DNA from: G963668435 sp963668435
GTDB taxonomy: Bacteria > Latescibacterota > Latescibacteria > Latescibacterales > Latescibacteraceae
Reading direction: 5' to 3'
NCBI GenBank assembly: GCA_963668435.2
Contig: CAXXSC010000002.1
Location: 1-64,000, forward strand
DNA: 64,000 nt
The translations under genes and the position numbers were made by a program. Numbering within the stretch: position 1 is the first letter of the stretch; each line of letters opens with the position of its first letter. Shown in pieces: positions 18,447-27,074 of the stretch. The notes beneath the pieces are model-generated. The model made no database searches. It was not told where the DNA came from and was given only the letters and a program-made list of their open reading frames with translations.

Positions 18447-18794
18447 TTATTCTGTGCTGATTAATTTCGATGCCAGTGTTCCAAGGAATTCGCGGCTGTT
18501 GTAATAGCCCTCTGCCACACGCTCACGTGCCCGTTGAACCGCTTCCTCACGAACCGGTGCTTCCTCGGGCGTGCGCGCTGCGAGTTCCCGGACAAAATCA
18601 CGATCCCGCGTTGCCTGGAAAGAGTCCTGGGCGGGGGTTATCGCTGCCTGCGTTTCTGTAGAATCACCGGCTTCGGATACAGTTCCCGACGAATCGGTTG
18701 ACTGTAACCTGTCAGCCCGTGTCCGGGAATCATATCCCCGGTTTCTTCCGACCAGATCGCCGGCGTTGTTATTGTTGATATTCGGTGTATTCAT
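18447..18794 (-). CDS. Small FlgM-like protein
   Basis: A 115-residue protein with a polar, disordered N-terminal half and a helical C terminus. The end region VREEAVQRARERVAEGYYNS followed by A-x-K-L resembles the sigma-28-binding tail of FlgM anti-sigma factors (V..EKV..++..I..G.Y). AAGGTGA precedes the ATG at a good distance and a promoter lies upstream (18834-18861). No flagellar gene is present in this window, so the anti-sigma role is a guess from sequence pattern. It may instead be a short protein peculiar to this lineage. Confidence 0.5.
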   Translation of the reverse strand: MNTPNINNNNAGDLVGRNRGYDSRTRADRLQSTDSSGTVSEAGDSTETQAAITPAQDSFQATRDRDFVRELAARTPEEAPVREEAVQRARERVAEGYYNSREFLGTLASKLISTE

Positions 18795-18833
18795 GATTCA
18801 CCTTATAGCAATAATTACGCCATCTCGATTGAT

Positions 18834-18861
18834 AATATAAGCGATTTTTTAGAAATGACAA
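18834..18861 (-). promoter_or_regulatory. Promoter of the FlgM-like gene
   Basis: Read on the minus strand: TTGTCA (18861-18856), 16 bases, TATATT (18839-18834). The ATG at 18794 follows about 33 bases after the likely start site. Confidence 0.5.
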
Positions 18862-18946
18862 AGCATTTTTTATACCGCACGGCATGACATGCTTGTATCC
18901 TGTTTAATGCCAATGTGTTGTGTCGATGCGTCTTTGGGCGCTTGCG

Positions 18947-18970
18947 CCGCTTTTTTATGCTAAAAAGCGG
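18947..18970. repeat. Inverted repeat downstream of dnaJ
   Basis: CCGCTTTTT (18947-18955) and AAAAAGCGG (18962-18970) form a 9-base stem with a 6-base loop, 36 bases past the dnaJ stop. No T-tract follows it in the dnaJ direction, so it may protect the mRNA end or be a REP-like hairpin. Confidence 0.4.
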
Positions 18971-19006
18971 GTGCGCTGTCTAAATCGCCGTTTATTTCGT
19001 TCCTGT

Positions 19007-20158
19007 CTAACGGTCCTTATCCCGCATGAACTGTTTGCCGCCTTTCGGTGCCTCGATTTTGCCCGATTTTGCCAGTTCTTCGAGGAGTTTCCGCTCGGTC
19101 CTGCCTATATCCTTGGGCGTCCAGACCCAGATCCTGACAAGCTGATCACCTATGCCGCCGCGGTTGAGATGCTGAATACCCTTGCCGCGAACCCTGAACA
19201 CTTTACCCGACTGTGTTCCGGGCGGGATTTTCAGGCGCACACGACCGTCGAGGGTCGGCACCTCGATCGAGTCGCCCAGGCTGGCCTGGACTATCGATAT
19301 TGGCTGCTCGAAAATAACATCGTCGTCCTGACGTTCGAACAGTTCGTGCTCTTTTTCCTCAATATAGAGGATGATATTGCCCGCCGGGCCACCACGCGGA
19401 CCGACATCACCCTCGCCCTTGAGCGGGATGTAGTTGCCGGAGCTGACACCTGCCGGAACATTGACCGTGAGTGTTTCCGTCTCGCGGACACGTCCCTCGC
19501 CCTTACAGGCATTACAGGGCTCCTCGATGACCTTGCCCTCGCCATTACAGGACGGGCAGCTCTGCACATTGATGAATGTGCCGAAAAAGCTCCGCGACTG
19601 AGTGTGGATTTCGCCGGTGCCGCCGCAGTTGCGGCAGGGGACCTTGCCGGTGCCGGATTTCGCGCCGGAACCGGAGCATTTCTGGCAGGGGCGTTGTTTT
19701 TTTATCTTGATGGTCTTTTCGACACCGCGGGCAATCTCCTCGAGCGTGAGTGAAAGTGTCAGCCGGAGGTCTGCACCGCGCACACCGGTCGAACGGCGTT
19801 CCCGCCGCGAACCGCGTCCGCCGAAAAAGTCGCCGAATATGGAACTTCCGAATATATTGCCGAAAATATCCTCGAAATCGTTGGCATGCGAGAAATCTTC
19901 CCACGCGAAACCGCCACTGGAGCCGGAGAACGCCCCCTTGAGGCCGGCCTCGCCAAAACGGTCGTACTGGGAACGTTTCTGGGGGTCGGACAGAATTTCA
20001 TACGCCTCCGCCGCCTCTTTGAATTGTTCCTCTGCCGCCTTGTCGCCCTTGTTGCGGTCAGGATGATACTTGAGCGCCTTCTTGCGATAGGCTTTCTTGA
20101 TCTCATCCGCGCTGGCGTTTTTATCTATGCCGAGTGTAGTGTAATAATCCTGTGCCAT
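19007..20158 (-). CDS. dnaJ: Chaperone DnaJ (Hsp40)
   Basis: A 383-residue cytoplasmic co-chaperone that delivers unfolded clients to DnaK and stimulates its ATPase. The J-domain is at 1-70 with HPD at 32-34. A Gly/Phe-rich linker follows (FSGSSGGFAWEDF). The zinc-binding region has four C-x-x-C-x-G-x-G repeats (CQKCSGSG, CRNCGGTG, CPSCNGEG, CNACKGEG), so it is a type I DnaJ. The C-terminal substrate-binding domains are complete. GGAAGGA lies upstream of the ATG. It is the last gene of hrcA-grpE-dnaJ; dnaK is not in the window. Confidence 0.97.
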   Translation of the reverse strand: MAQDYYTTLGIDKNASADEIKKAYRKKALKYHPDRNKGDKAAEEQFKEAAEAYEILSDPQKRSQYDRFGEAGLKGAFSGSSGGFAWEDFSHANDFEDIFGNIFGSSIFGDFFGGRGSRRERRSTGVRGADLRLTLSLTLEEIARGVEKTIKIKKQRPCQKCSGSGAKSGTGKVPCRNCGGTGEIHTQSRSFFGTFINVQSCPSCNGEGKVIEEPCNACKGEGRVRETETLTVNVPAGVSSGNYIPLKGEGDVGPRGGPAGNIILYIEEKEHELFERQDDDVIFEQPISIVQASLGDSIEVPTLDGRVRLKIPPGTQSGKVFRVRGKGIQHLNRGGIGDQLVRIWVWTPKDIGRTERKLLEELAKSGKIEAPKGGKQFMRDKDR

Positions 20159-20198
20159 ATGTGTATTCTATCCTTCCGGGCTGATGACGCCGGTCATG

Positions 20199-20765
20199 TT
20201 ATTTGCTCACAACCACCTGTGGGTGCCTGATCACCTTGCCCGAGAGTGTATAGCCTTTTTTTGTTACAGTCATGATTGTGCCGGATGGATGGTCTTTCGA
20301 GTCCATCTGCATGATAGCGTCGTGAAGCTCGGGATCGAACGGCTGCCCTTCGACATCCATGACCTCGAGACCGCTTTTTGCCAGTATCGCCCGGAACTGA
20401 TCCTCGATAATCGCGATTCCCTTGACATATTCCTCGAGGGTCTCGTCACTCTTGCGGTGCTCTGTGGCAAGGTCGAGGTTGTCCAGGACCGCCAGAAGCT
20501 CGCCGATCACTTTTTCGGCTGCCGACTTGATGATTTCCTCTTTTTCACGGATCGTTCGCTTGCGGAAATTGTCGTATTCCGCCATGAGACGAAGGTATTT
20601 GTCGTTCAATTCCGCGAGTTTATCCTCGGCGCCTGCTTTTTCCTCGACCGCCGTTTCGACTGCTTCGTCTTTCGGCTCGCCTTTTGCCCCGGATTTGATA
20701 TTCTTTTTCTCGTCCGGATCAGTGTTCTTTGTTTTCGATGTTGATTTGCTGGTCCTTTTGGCCAT
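20199..20765 (-). CDS. grpE: Nucleotide exchange factor GrpE
   Basis: A 188-residue exchange factor that releases ADP from DnaK. A charged, disordered start (Lys/Thr/Glu-rich to ~50) is followed by a long coiled coil (LAELNDKYLRLMAEYDNFRK) and the C-terminal beta domain with VEGQPFDPELHDAIMQM and GTIMTVTKKGYTLSGKVIRHP, all family hallmarks. The start at 20765 is preferred because GAGG lies 9 bases upstream; an ATG three codons earlier abuts that site. It sits between hrcA and dnaJ on the same strand. Confidence 0.95.
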   Translation of the reverse strand: MAKRTSKSTSKTKNTDPDEKKNIKSGAKGEPKDEAVETAVEEKAGAEDKLAELNDKYLRLMAEYDNFRKRTIREKEEIIKSAAEKVIGELLAVLDNLDLATEHRKSDETLEEYVKGIAIIEDQFRAILAKSGLEVMDVEGQPFDPELHDAIMQMDSKDHPSGTIMTVTKKGYTLSGKVIRHPQVVVSK

Positions 20766-20848
20766 CTGTTGCATCCTCTATAGGTTTGGATCGTGCGCTT
20801 TTAAAAGTATTCTGCGATGTGTTTTTACGCCCCGGGCGGTCAGGTGTT

Positions 20849-21889
20849 TCAGCTTTCCGTGAAAAAGCGGCTGCTCAGTCCCGCCGCGTAATGGACAAGG
20901 GCGGTCAGGCGCGGATAGTCAGCCCTGGCCGGGCCGATGATCCCGAGTGCGCCGCCTGAAATGCCGGAATACAAGTCCGCGCTTATCAACGACAATGCAG
21001 GATCTGCACCCCAGGGGCCGTTTCCGCCAATGGTCACTGAGACACCGTTCATGCCCCGTTCGGCCTGGCGTATGGCTCTCTCAATTGCGGCGGTATCCTC
21101 GATCATGCTCGCCAGTTTTAGAGAGTAGCCGTGATCGGAAAACTCCGGCTGCGCGAGCGCCCGTGTCAGACCCGATACATGGACAGATTCGCTGTCCATG
21201 AAATCGAAAAGTCTGTTTCTGCGCTCGACTATGATTTCCACAAGCCTTCGGTCGCCGAATGCGACATCTTTCAGACGCAGTTCCAGCGTGTCCCGTAATT
21301 CGGAAATACTCAGGCCATGCAGACGGTCGCTTATGAGCCGTGCCGTGTCGGCGTGTTTCTGACGGGGCACGATGCTGTCGAGCGTAATGCGGATGGTGTT
21401 GACCATGCCGCATGTCAGCGATATCACGAGAAGTATGCTCGAACCGCCTAGATCGGCAATCTCGATCCTGTCAAAAACAGCATCGTCGACCGACGGTGCC
21501 AGCGCGACTCCCACGAGGTCGGACAGCTCGGATATGACATTTGCCATGTGATGCAGGAAAAGACGGGCATCATGCTCTTTCAGGCAGTGATCGACCGCCT
21601 CCCTGACAAAAGTCTTCTCCTCCGGCGAAAGCACCGTACTGGGCATCAGTTTCGCCACGTAGTAACGGTAGCATTTCGGTGTAGGCACCCTTCCGGCAGA
21701 GGTGTGAGGCTGCGACAGATAACCGTCCGCCTCGAGCTCTTTCATGATAGCCCGGACACTTGCCGCTTTCAGTCCGAGCCCGGAGTGCGTGGCGACATAG
21801 GCCGAATTCACCGGCCTGCCGCTCTTGATAAAGGCCGGCACAACTGTTTCGATGATGCGTTCCCGCCTGATTCTGGCATCCTGTCTCAT
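20849..21889 (-). CDS. hrcA: Heat-inducible transcription repressor HrcA
   Basis: A 346-residue repressor of class I heat-shock genes. The N-terminal winged helix (RRERIIETVVPAFIKSGRPV, then SVRAIMKELEADGYLSQPHTSAGRVPT) is diagnostic, and the rest is the GAF-like/dimerisation region. The start at 21889 is chosen because ACGGAGAATTC precedes the ATG and the motif sits at the right distance; the frame is open for 15 more codons upstream. It leads the operon with grpE and dnaJ. I see no full CIRCE (TTAGCACTC-N9-GAGTGCTAA) upstream, which is unusual for an HrcA-led operon. Confidence 0.95.
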   Translation of the reverse strand: MRQDARIRRERIIETVVPAFIKSGRPVNSAYVATHSGLGLKAASVRAIMKELEADGYLSQPHTSAGRVPTPKCYRYYVAKLMPSTVLSPEEKTFVREAVDHCLKEHDARLFLHHMANVISELSDLVGVALAPSVDDAVFDRIEIADLGGSSILLVISLTCGMVNTIRITLDSIVPRQKHADTARLISDRLHGLSISELRDTLELRLKDVAFGDRRLVEIIVERRNRLFDFMDSESVHVSGLTRALAQPEFSDHGYSLKLASMIEDTAAIERAIRQAERGMNGVSVTIGGNGPWGADPALSLISADLYSGISGGALGIIGPARADYPRLTALVHYAAGLSSRFFTES

Positions 21890-21943
21890 GAATTCTCCGT
21901 ATGCAGGCCAAAGCCGGATAAAGAGCGTAAACACTATCTTGTA

Positions 21944-21972
21944 AAAATAGCAAAATCAGGAGAGAAAGTCAA
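21944..21972 (-). promoter_or_regulatory. Promoter of hrcA-grpE-dnaJ
   Basis: Read on the minus strand: TTGACT (21972-21967), exactly 17 bases, TATTTT (21949-21944). It gives a leader of about 50 bases before the hrcA ATG at 21889. No CIRCE overlaps it. Confidence 0.7.
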
Positions 21973-22030
21973 TACTGATCGAAGTGTTGACTTATCTGCG
22001 ACAGCTCGCTAATCAGTTGAAAGCAAACAA

Positions 22031-22058
22031 AAAACCGGCCCCAATGAGCCGGTTTTTC
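22031..22058 (-). terminator. Terminator of the YgiT/DUF4258 pair
   Basis: AAAAACCGGC (22031-22040) pairs with GCCGGTTTTT (22049-22058). Read leftward it ends in a T-run, 50-75 bases past the stop at 22106, and also separates this pair from hrcA. Confidence 0.8.
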
Positions 22059-22105
22059 AGATGTATGAGATCAGTGTTTATCCACGTTAATCGCAGTTCA
22101 TTGCC

Positions 22106-22330
22106 CTATGCCGCATAAAGCAGGATTTCCACCTCGGCGTGGCGTTTCACGGCATCCTCTGCCATGGACATGACACGGGTTGTGACATCCTCGGACAGAT
22201 AGTACTCTCCGCAGTTGTCGCAGACCTGTGCGGGAACTTTTTTAATGATGACTGTCGCGCCATCACGCTCGAGTGTCACCGTTGCATACCCATCGCCTGT
22301 CACGCCGGTTTTGCAGATGGAGCATTTCAT
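22106..22330 (-). CDS. YgiT-type zinc finger protein (antitoxin-like)
   Basis: A 74-residue protein with two zinc-binding C-x-x-C pairs (CSIC near the start and CDNCGEYYL near the middle), the YgiT/MqsA N-terminal fold. It lacks the C-terminal helix-turn-helix of full MqsA. The ATG follows directly on the stop of the DUF4258 gene, with AGGAGA as ribosome binding site. DUF4258-YgiT pairs are common and are suspected toxin-antitoxin modules. Which one is toxic is not shown here. Confidence 0.8.
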   Translation of the reverse strand: MKCSICKTGVTGDGYATVTLERDGATVIIKKVPAQVCDNCGEYYLSEDVTTRVMSMAEDAVKRHAEVEILLYAA

Positions 22331-22612
22331 TTACTGTCTCCTGGTGTAGTTTTCAGACCAGTTTTCGGAAGAAGGAACATAGACTGTAATGACTATGGCA
22401 CGGTCGTTTTCGCTATCGACAGCAAAGACCACATGAACCGGTGTGACATTCGTCCAGCCAATTACAAGTCTGCTGGGATACGGCTTATCGTCATCGTATC
22501 GTTCAATAATAAGACCGGTGTGTACTGCATCGATAACAACTTGCTTGTCGATACTGCGTTCGAACATTCTCTGAACTGCATGGGCACTGAAGACAAGACT
22601 CGATATTTCCAC
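22331..22612 (-). CDS. DUF4258 protein (RelE-like toxin candidate)
   Basis: A 93-residue protein that starts with FSAHAVQRMFERSI, the conserved opening of DUF4258 proteins (compare F-S-x-H-A-x-x-R-x-x-x-R). The start is taken as GTG at 22612, preceded by TGAGG at 5 bases; the frame continues upstream for 35 codons without ribosome binding site or conservation. The end (PVHVVFAVDSENDRAIVITVY) is also typical. The family is related to BrnT/RelE-like nuclease folds. The gene abuts the YgiT gene directly. Confidence 0.75.
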   Translation of the reverse strand: MEISSLVFSAHAVQRMFERSIDKQVVIDAVHTGLIIERYDDDKPYPSRLVIGWTNVTPVHVVFAVDSENDRAIVITVYVPSSENWSENYTRRQ

Positions 22613-22773
22613 GCCAACCTCAATGGTCACTATTAGACTTTCTAAAACTAATATATACGTTTTGGCTGTTTTGAACAATATAATCGTTTTCGGGTGTGAT
22701 GTGAATACTGCTTGCATCTTACTGCTTCTCTATGTAACCTGTGAAAAATGAACCAATAATGTAAAGGTAAGTA

Positions 22774-24186
22774 ATGAAAGACAGCAATTCCCGGCTCATA
22801 CGCGGGCTGACACTCTACGACAGCACTTCAATCGTTATCTGTTCAATCATCGGCACCGGGGTTTTTCTCAAGACCGCTGTCATGGCACAGCTGGTGGGAT
22901 CGCCGTTACTGGTCATGGCCGCCTGGGTTGCGGCCGGTGTCCTTTCGATGGCGGGCGCTTTGACCTATGCCGAGCTCGGCGCCATGATGCCCAAGGCGGG
23001 CGGTACCTACCAGTATCTCCGGGCCGCCTACGGCGACATGCCCGCGTTTCTCTACGGCTGGATGTATATCACTGCCGGGGCTGCGGGTGCTGCGGCGCTT
23101 GCAAGCGCGTTCGCGACATTCCTCGGTTCGGCGTTCCCTGTCGATGCTGTCTGGACGGAAAAAGCGTTCAGTTTTTTCGGGCATGACCTTGTCTGGCGTT
23201 TCGGCATGAGGCAGATTGTGGCGGTGCTGACCATTATCTGCTGTGCGCTGCTCAATGTTTCCTTCGTTTCCGTGTCCGGGAAAATCCAGTCATTTTTCAC
23301 TACTGTCAAGATTGCTGGTGCGGTTTTGATCGCGCTCGGTATAATCTTTTTCTCGAAAACAGTCAGCTGGGACAATTTCACGGGGCATGCAGCCATTGCC
23401 GAAATGAGCGGCATCAGTGCATTCGGCGCGGCGATGCTTGCCGCTCTCTGGGCATACAACGGCTGGAATTTCCTGCCCATGGTTGCCGGTGAGGTGAAAA
23501 ATCCGGAGAAAACGGTGGCCCGCTCGATCATTCTCGGCATGATCATCATCCTCGTTGTCTATCTTGCGCTCAATCTCTCGTATTTCTTTGCGCTGCCTTT
23601 CGCGGAAATTGTCAATTCCAACTCGACTCAGTACAGGGATGCCCTTCCTGTAGCCACAAAGGCGGTCGGCACCTGGCTCGGCCCCGTGGGGATAAAGGTC
23701 ATAACGACCCTGTTTATCATTTCATCGTTCGGCACACTTCACAGCGAAATGCTCGGTATTCCGAGAATATCATACGCAATGGCAAAAGACGGCCTCTTTT
23801 TCAAAGCGTTCGGACGTCTGGGAAAACGGTCGCGGGTGCCGGTGTTCGCGGTGGCGTTCAAGGCCACGCTTGCCAGTATTCTCGCCTGTTCCGGGACTTT
23901 CGACCAACTCACGACACTGCTCGTTTTCGCGCTGTGGATATTTTTCGGGCTCACCGCGAGCACGGTCTTTGTTCTCAGGAAGAAAATGCCCGACCTTCCG
24001 CGGCCCTACAAGACATTCGGCTATCCCGTGCTGCCTGTCCTGTTTATTCTTGTCGCGCTCTGGCTTGTGATCAATACGCTCTTGACCAGTCCGCTTGAAT
24101 CGTCAGTCGGCCTGGGAATAATCGCGCTCGGTGTGCCATTCTTTTATCATTTCAAGCAACAGAGGGCGATGGAGAGGGATGCCTGA
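22774..24186 (+). CDS. APC-superfamily amino acid permease
   Basis: A 470-residue integral membrane transporter with about 12 hydrophobic helices. The first helix carries SIVICSIIGTGVFLKTAV, the G-[ST]-G-V-F motif for substrate backbone binding in LeuT-fold APC carriers, and ALTYAELGAMMPKAGGTYQY follows. The segment AALWAYNGWNFLPMVAGEVKNPEKTVARS is the signature of the LAT/y+LAT-like branch. The exact amino acid cannot be told. AAAGGTAAG precedes the ATG. The gene is alone, with no transporter partner. Confidence 0.88.
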   Translation: MKDSNSRLIRGLTLYDSTSIVICSIIGTGVFLKTAVMAQLVGSPLLVMAAWVAAGVLSMAGALTYAELGAMMPKAGGTYQYLRAAYGDMPAFLYGWMYITAGAAGAAALASAFATFLGSAFPVDAVWTEKAFSFFGHDLVWRFGMRQIVAVLTIICCALLNVSFVSVSGKIQSFFTTVKIAGAVLIALGIIFFSKTVSWDNFTGHAAIAEMSGISAFGAAMLAALWAYNGWNFLPMVAGEVKNPEKTVARSIILGMIIILVVYLALNLSYFFALPFAEIVNSNSTQYRDALPVATKAVGTWLGPVGIKVITTLFIISSFGTLHSEMLGIPRISYAMAKDGLFFKAFGRLGKRSRVPVFAVAFKATLASILACSGTFDQLTTLLVFALWIFFGLTASTVFVLRKKMPDLPRPYKTFGYPVLPVLFILVALWLVINTLLTSPLESSVGLGIIALGVPFFYHFKQQRAMERDA

Positions 24187-24327
24187 CACGATTCATTGCC
24201 TGAAAAGCGGAGAATCGATTATATTGCCATATCAGGTTTTTGCGGTGCGATGACCGTGTGTTTCACTGCTTTCATCATATTATTATGAAATACAGCAATC
24301 ACATATCAATCATGACTGGAGCCAGAA

Positions 24328-26061
24328 ATGAAAAATGCTATTGTCCTGCTGCTGTCCTGCCTGATCTTCCTTCCGCAGACAGCACCGGCGCAGACCGGAA
24401 AGAACGCGGGAAAATGGACGCAGCCCAAGGTTCTCGCCGCCGGTGAGAAACCCGAGGTCTATGCACTTGATCCCGCGCCGTTCGACCCGCTCAGCGATCC
24501 CGATTCCGACATGTTCATCGGCCATTACAGTGATTCGAGGATGGAACTGGTCAACGGCTGCCTGAAACAGTGGCAGATCACCTACCCGCTTGCCGGAAAC
24601 GATCCCCTGTTCCCTGAGAAGAAAGGGCATTACGCCACCAGTGTCGAGGCTATCAATTACGCTGTCCTCGAGCCCGGGCTTACGACCGATGCGGAAAGGC
24701 TTTCCGGCAGGCAGAAAATTTTCTATATCGCATTCGGCGAGGGTGAGATCGCAAGTGGGGGCAAGCGGCAGAGTTTCGAGCAGGACGCGCTCGTGCTCGT
24801 GCCGGAGAACACAAGCTATACGCTCAAGAACAGCTGCGGACGCGATCTTGTCATGTATGTGATCGTGGAGCCTGTTCCCGACGGTTTTTCGCCGAGGCCC
24901 GATGTGCTTGTCCGTCATTTTCAGGAGGGGCAGTACAGCACCGGTGGCGGTCACTGGACACACGGCACCCGTAACGGCACGCTCCGCAAGGAGGACGGGC
25001 TCGCGACGATCACCGGCATGACCCCGGTGTGGTATTTCCCCATGAGTGTCGGGCAGCCGCACGCGCACAATCCCGGTGTTGAGGAGATATGGTTCGTGGT
25101 CGAGGGCGATTTCCACCTCCTGCTCGGCAAGCAGTTCTACAACCTTCCGCCGGGCACCGCCTACAAGGTCCCGCCGACCGGGACGCTGCCGCACTCGAAC
25201 ATGAATCTCGGCGACAAGCCCAACCGGACATTCTGGCTCATGGACAACCGCCCGGAAAAGGGCCAGTACAAATACGGCTCGCTCGATCTCGGCGCACCGC
25301 GCCCCGAGGAGGCGAATCCCGACATGTATATCTCCACCTACAAGGACCACTATTTCAGGACAGTCCACTCGTTCATCGAGCGCGACATGCTCGGTAGAAA
25401 CCACGAAAAGGGCGCCCGTCCCATCGAGCGTGGCAACACGCTCAACTATATCGACCGTTTCACCCGCGCAAGCATGATGGCACATCAGAAAACGGTGCCG
25501 TACACGCTCAAGGACACGCAGGAAATCTATTACATCCTCTCCGGCAATGCGACCATCAGCGGCGGCGGCGAGACCTATGATCTCTATCCCGGCGCATGTG
25601 TGCTTGTACCCGCGAAACTCGAGGTCGTTATCGACAACGGCAGTGACATGCCCCTTGACATGTACCTTGTCGCGGAAAAAGTGCCCGCCGGGTTCACGCC
25701 CAATAAAAAGCTCATTGTCAGAGATGAGAACGCGGTGAATATCAGCCACAAGGTGCACTGGACCTACGAGAGTCATGAGCTGTTCGAGCGTAAGGATGGT
25801 CTCGCGCAGCTGTCCAACGTGAACATGGTAGCGATCCCGCCCATGTCGTTCGCTCAGCCGCACGCCCACGGCCCTGAGGTGGAGGAGGTCTGGTCGACAA
25901 TCGATTCCGGGCTCGAGTTCATGCTCGGCAAACATGTCCGTAATATCGACGAGGGCTATTGCTACATGGTCCCGCCGGACGGCATGGCTTTCCACGCGAA
26001 CTACAACACGAGCTCGAAAACGGTCAGAACATTCTATTTCGGTATGTATGACGGGAAGTGA
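24328..26061 (+). CDS. Secreted four-cupin protein
   Basis: A 577-residue protein with a signal peptide (residues 1-23, ending TAPAQ). Two related halves each contain two cupin barrels. The metal-binding motif QPHAH occurs at 243-247 and again at 510-514, with GVEEIW/EVEEVW downstream, and each is followed by PPG/PPDG and H for the third ligand. The other barrels have FYIAFGEGEIASGG and YYILSGNATISGGGE. It is likely a metal-dependent isomerase, dioxygenase or sugar-binding protein; the reaction is unknown. GGAGC precedes the ATG. A long reverse frame opposite it is a shadow. Confidence 0.75.
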   Translation: MKNAIVLLLSCLIFLPQTAPAQTGKNAGKWTQPKVLAAGEKPEVYALDPAPFDPLSDPDSDMFIGHYSDSRMELVNGCLKQWQITYPLAGNDPLFPEKKGHYATSVEAINYAVLEPGLTTDAERLSGRQKIFYIAFGEGEIASGGKRQSFEQDALVLVPENTSYTLKNSCGRDLVMYVIVEPVPDGFSPRPDVLVRHFQEGQYSTGGGHWTHGTRNGTLRKEDGLATITGMTPVWYFPMSVGQPHAHNPGVEEIWFVVEGDFHLLLGKQFYNLPPGTAYKVPPTGTLPHSNMNLGDKPNRTFWLMDNRPEKGQYKYGSLDLGAPRPEEANPDMYISTYKDHYFRTVHSFIERDMLGRNHEKGARPIERGNTLNYIDRFTRASMMAHQKTVPYTLKDTQEIYYILSGNATISGGGETYDLYPGACVLVPAKLEVVIDNGSDMPLDMYLVAEKVPAGFTPNKKLIVRDENAVNISHKVHWTYESHELFERKDGLAQLSNVNMVAIPPMSFAQPHAHGPEVEEVWSTIDSGLEFMLGKHVRNIDEGYCYMVPPDGMAFHANYNTSSKTVRTFYFGMYDGK

Positions 26062-26071
26062 TCCCATAAAA

Positions 26072-26104
26072 AACACCCATCTCCCTTTCGAGGGGAGATG
26101 GGTG
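26072..26104 (-). terminator. Terminator of the ECF operon
   Basis: A 12-base stem, CACCCATCTCCC (26074-26085) with GGGAGATGGGTG (26093-26104). An A-run to the left gives a T-run when read leftward, so it ends the minus-strand operon that stops at 26132. Confidence 0.85.
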
Positions 26105-26131
26105 GCCGGAATTGCTGTTGGTGTGTGTCGG

Positions 26132-27073
26132 TTACTTTTCCTTGTCGGTGGTGGAATGATTCGGCTGAGTCCATTCAGACTTTCCCGAAAATCCCGTCTT
26201 TTCGTCAGCTTCAGAACTTTCCTTTTCCATGTCAGGAGTTGCAGGCCTCTGATTATAAGATTTGATCCGTGGACTTTGAGAAGGCTCTGATTTATCAGTC
26301 CCGGACTTCTTCTCTTTTTCCTCCGGAATCGGATGCAATTCAAGCATATCTCCATTAAATATCGCCTTGACATCGCCCTGGCTCTTTTCCGGAGTCGAAG
26401 GAATTTGTTTTGTCCATATCATTGGATAACGTTCCATTTCATCGGTCGTGAACATTTCCTCGTTATCGGCGTTCTTCATCATGAATTCCTGCAGTTTTTC
26501 CGTCGGCGAGGTCAAAATCATGTATTTTTCTTCCTGAGGGACAACATATTCCACGCCGATGTCCTCGCCGTTGTCGATTTTTTTGCCCAAGTAGTCGATA
26601 TTCAGAAATGATAGTTTCAGCGAATCGCCCTCGAGATCGATTTTCATGAAAGAATGCACTGGGATGGTGTGAAGGTAGTACCATACATGACCGCCTTCCT
26701 GCACCTCAGGATACATGTCGAGGTAGAGCTGGCCGTCGAGGCGGATAAGGACAGCAACGAATCTGCTTATACCCTCGGATTTGACCGCAAAATCATTCTG
26801 CCGGCCCTCTATTGAATAGTGCATTTTATCGATCCCTCTCATATGGTAGTCCTGGATAATCATCAGGTCATATGCCGGGTCGTTTCCCTTATGTTTCGTG
26901 AATCTCCACATTTCATCGTCATGCTCGCCGATATCTTTCCATGTGCCGAGAAGTTTCTCCTCGAATACCACCGTATCCTTGGTGTAGAGCGGATTGATCG
27001 ATGTCACGATGCAGCCGCTGAACATGAACAGCGCTGTGATCAGGGCCAGGAGTAATGTCAGCCGTTTTTTCAT
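26132..27073 (-). CDS. Lipoprotein of the ECF sigma operon
   Basis: A 313-residue lipoprotein with lipobox FSGC at about residues 18-21 (MFSGCIVTS). The segment NPLYTKDTVVFEEKLLGTW is the start of an uncharacterised lipoprotein family found in FCB-type genomes, with a lipocalin-like beta structure implied by the GTW. The last ~75 residues are Pro/Ser/Lys-rich and probably disordered. The ATG follows the anti-sigma stop by one base and has GGGAG upstream, so it belongs to the sigma operon and may be its regulated product. Confidence 0.7.
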   Translation of the reverse strand: MKKRLTLLLALITALFMFSGCIVTSINPLYTKDTVVFEEKLLGTWKDIGEHDDEMWRFTKHKGNDPAYDLMIIQDYHMRGIDKMHYSIEGRQNDFAVKSEGISRFVAVLIRLDGQLYLDMYPEVQEGGHVWYYLHTIPVHSFMKIDLEGDSLKLSFLNIDYLGKKIDNGEDIGVEYVVPQEEKYMILTSPTEKLQEFMMKNADNEEMFTTDEMERYPMIWTKQIPSTPEKSQGDVKAIFNGDMLELHPIPEEKEKKSGTDKSEPSQSPRIKSYNQRPATPDMEKESSEADEKTGFSGKSEWTQPNHSTTDKEK

Positions 27074-27074
27074 A

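Noticed and set aside
21990..22021. Possible CIRCE half-site (GCTCGCTAATC) upstream of hrcA
   Set aside because: Only a weak half match; no second arm at the 9-base distance.
24310..26373. 687-codon reverse open frame opposite the cupin gene
   Set aside because: It is the mirror of a gene with a signal peptide, clear cupin motifs and ribosome binding site; its translation is Arg/His-rich with no domain.
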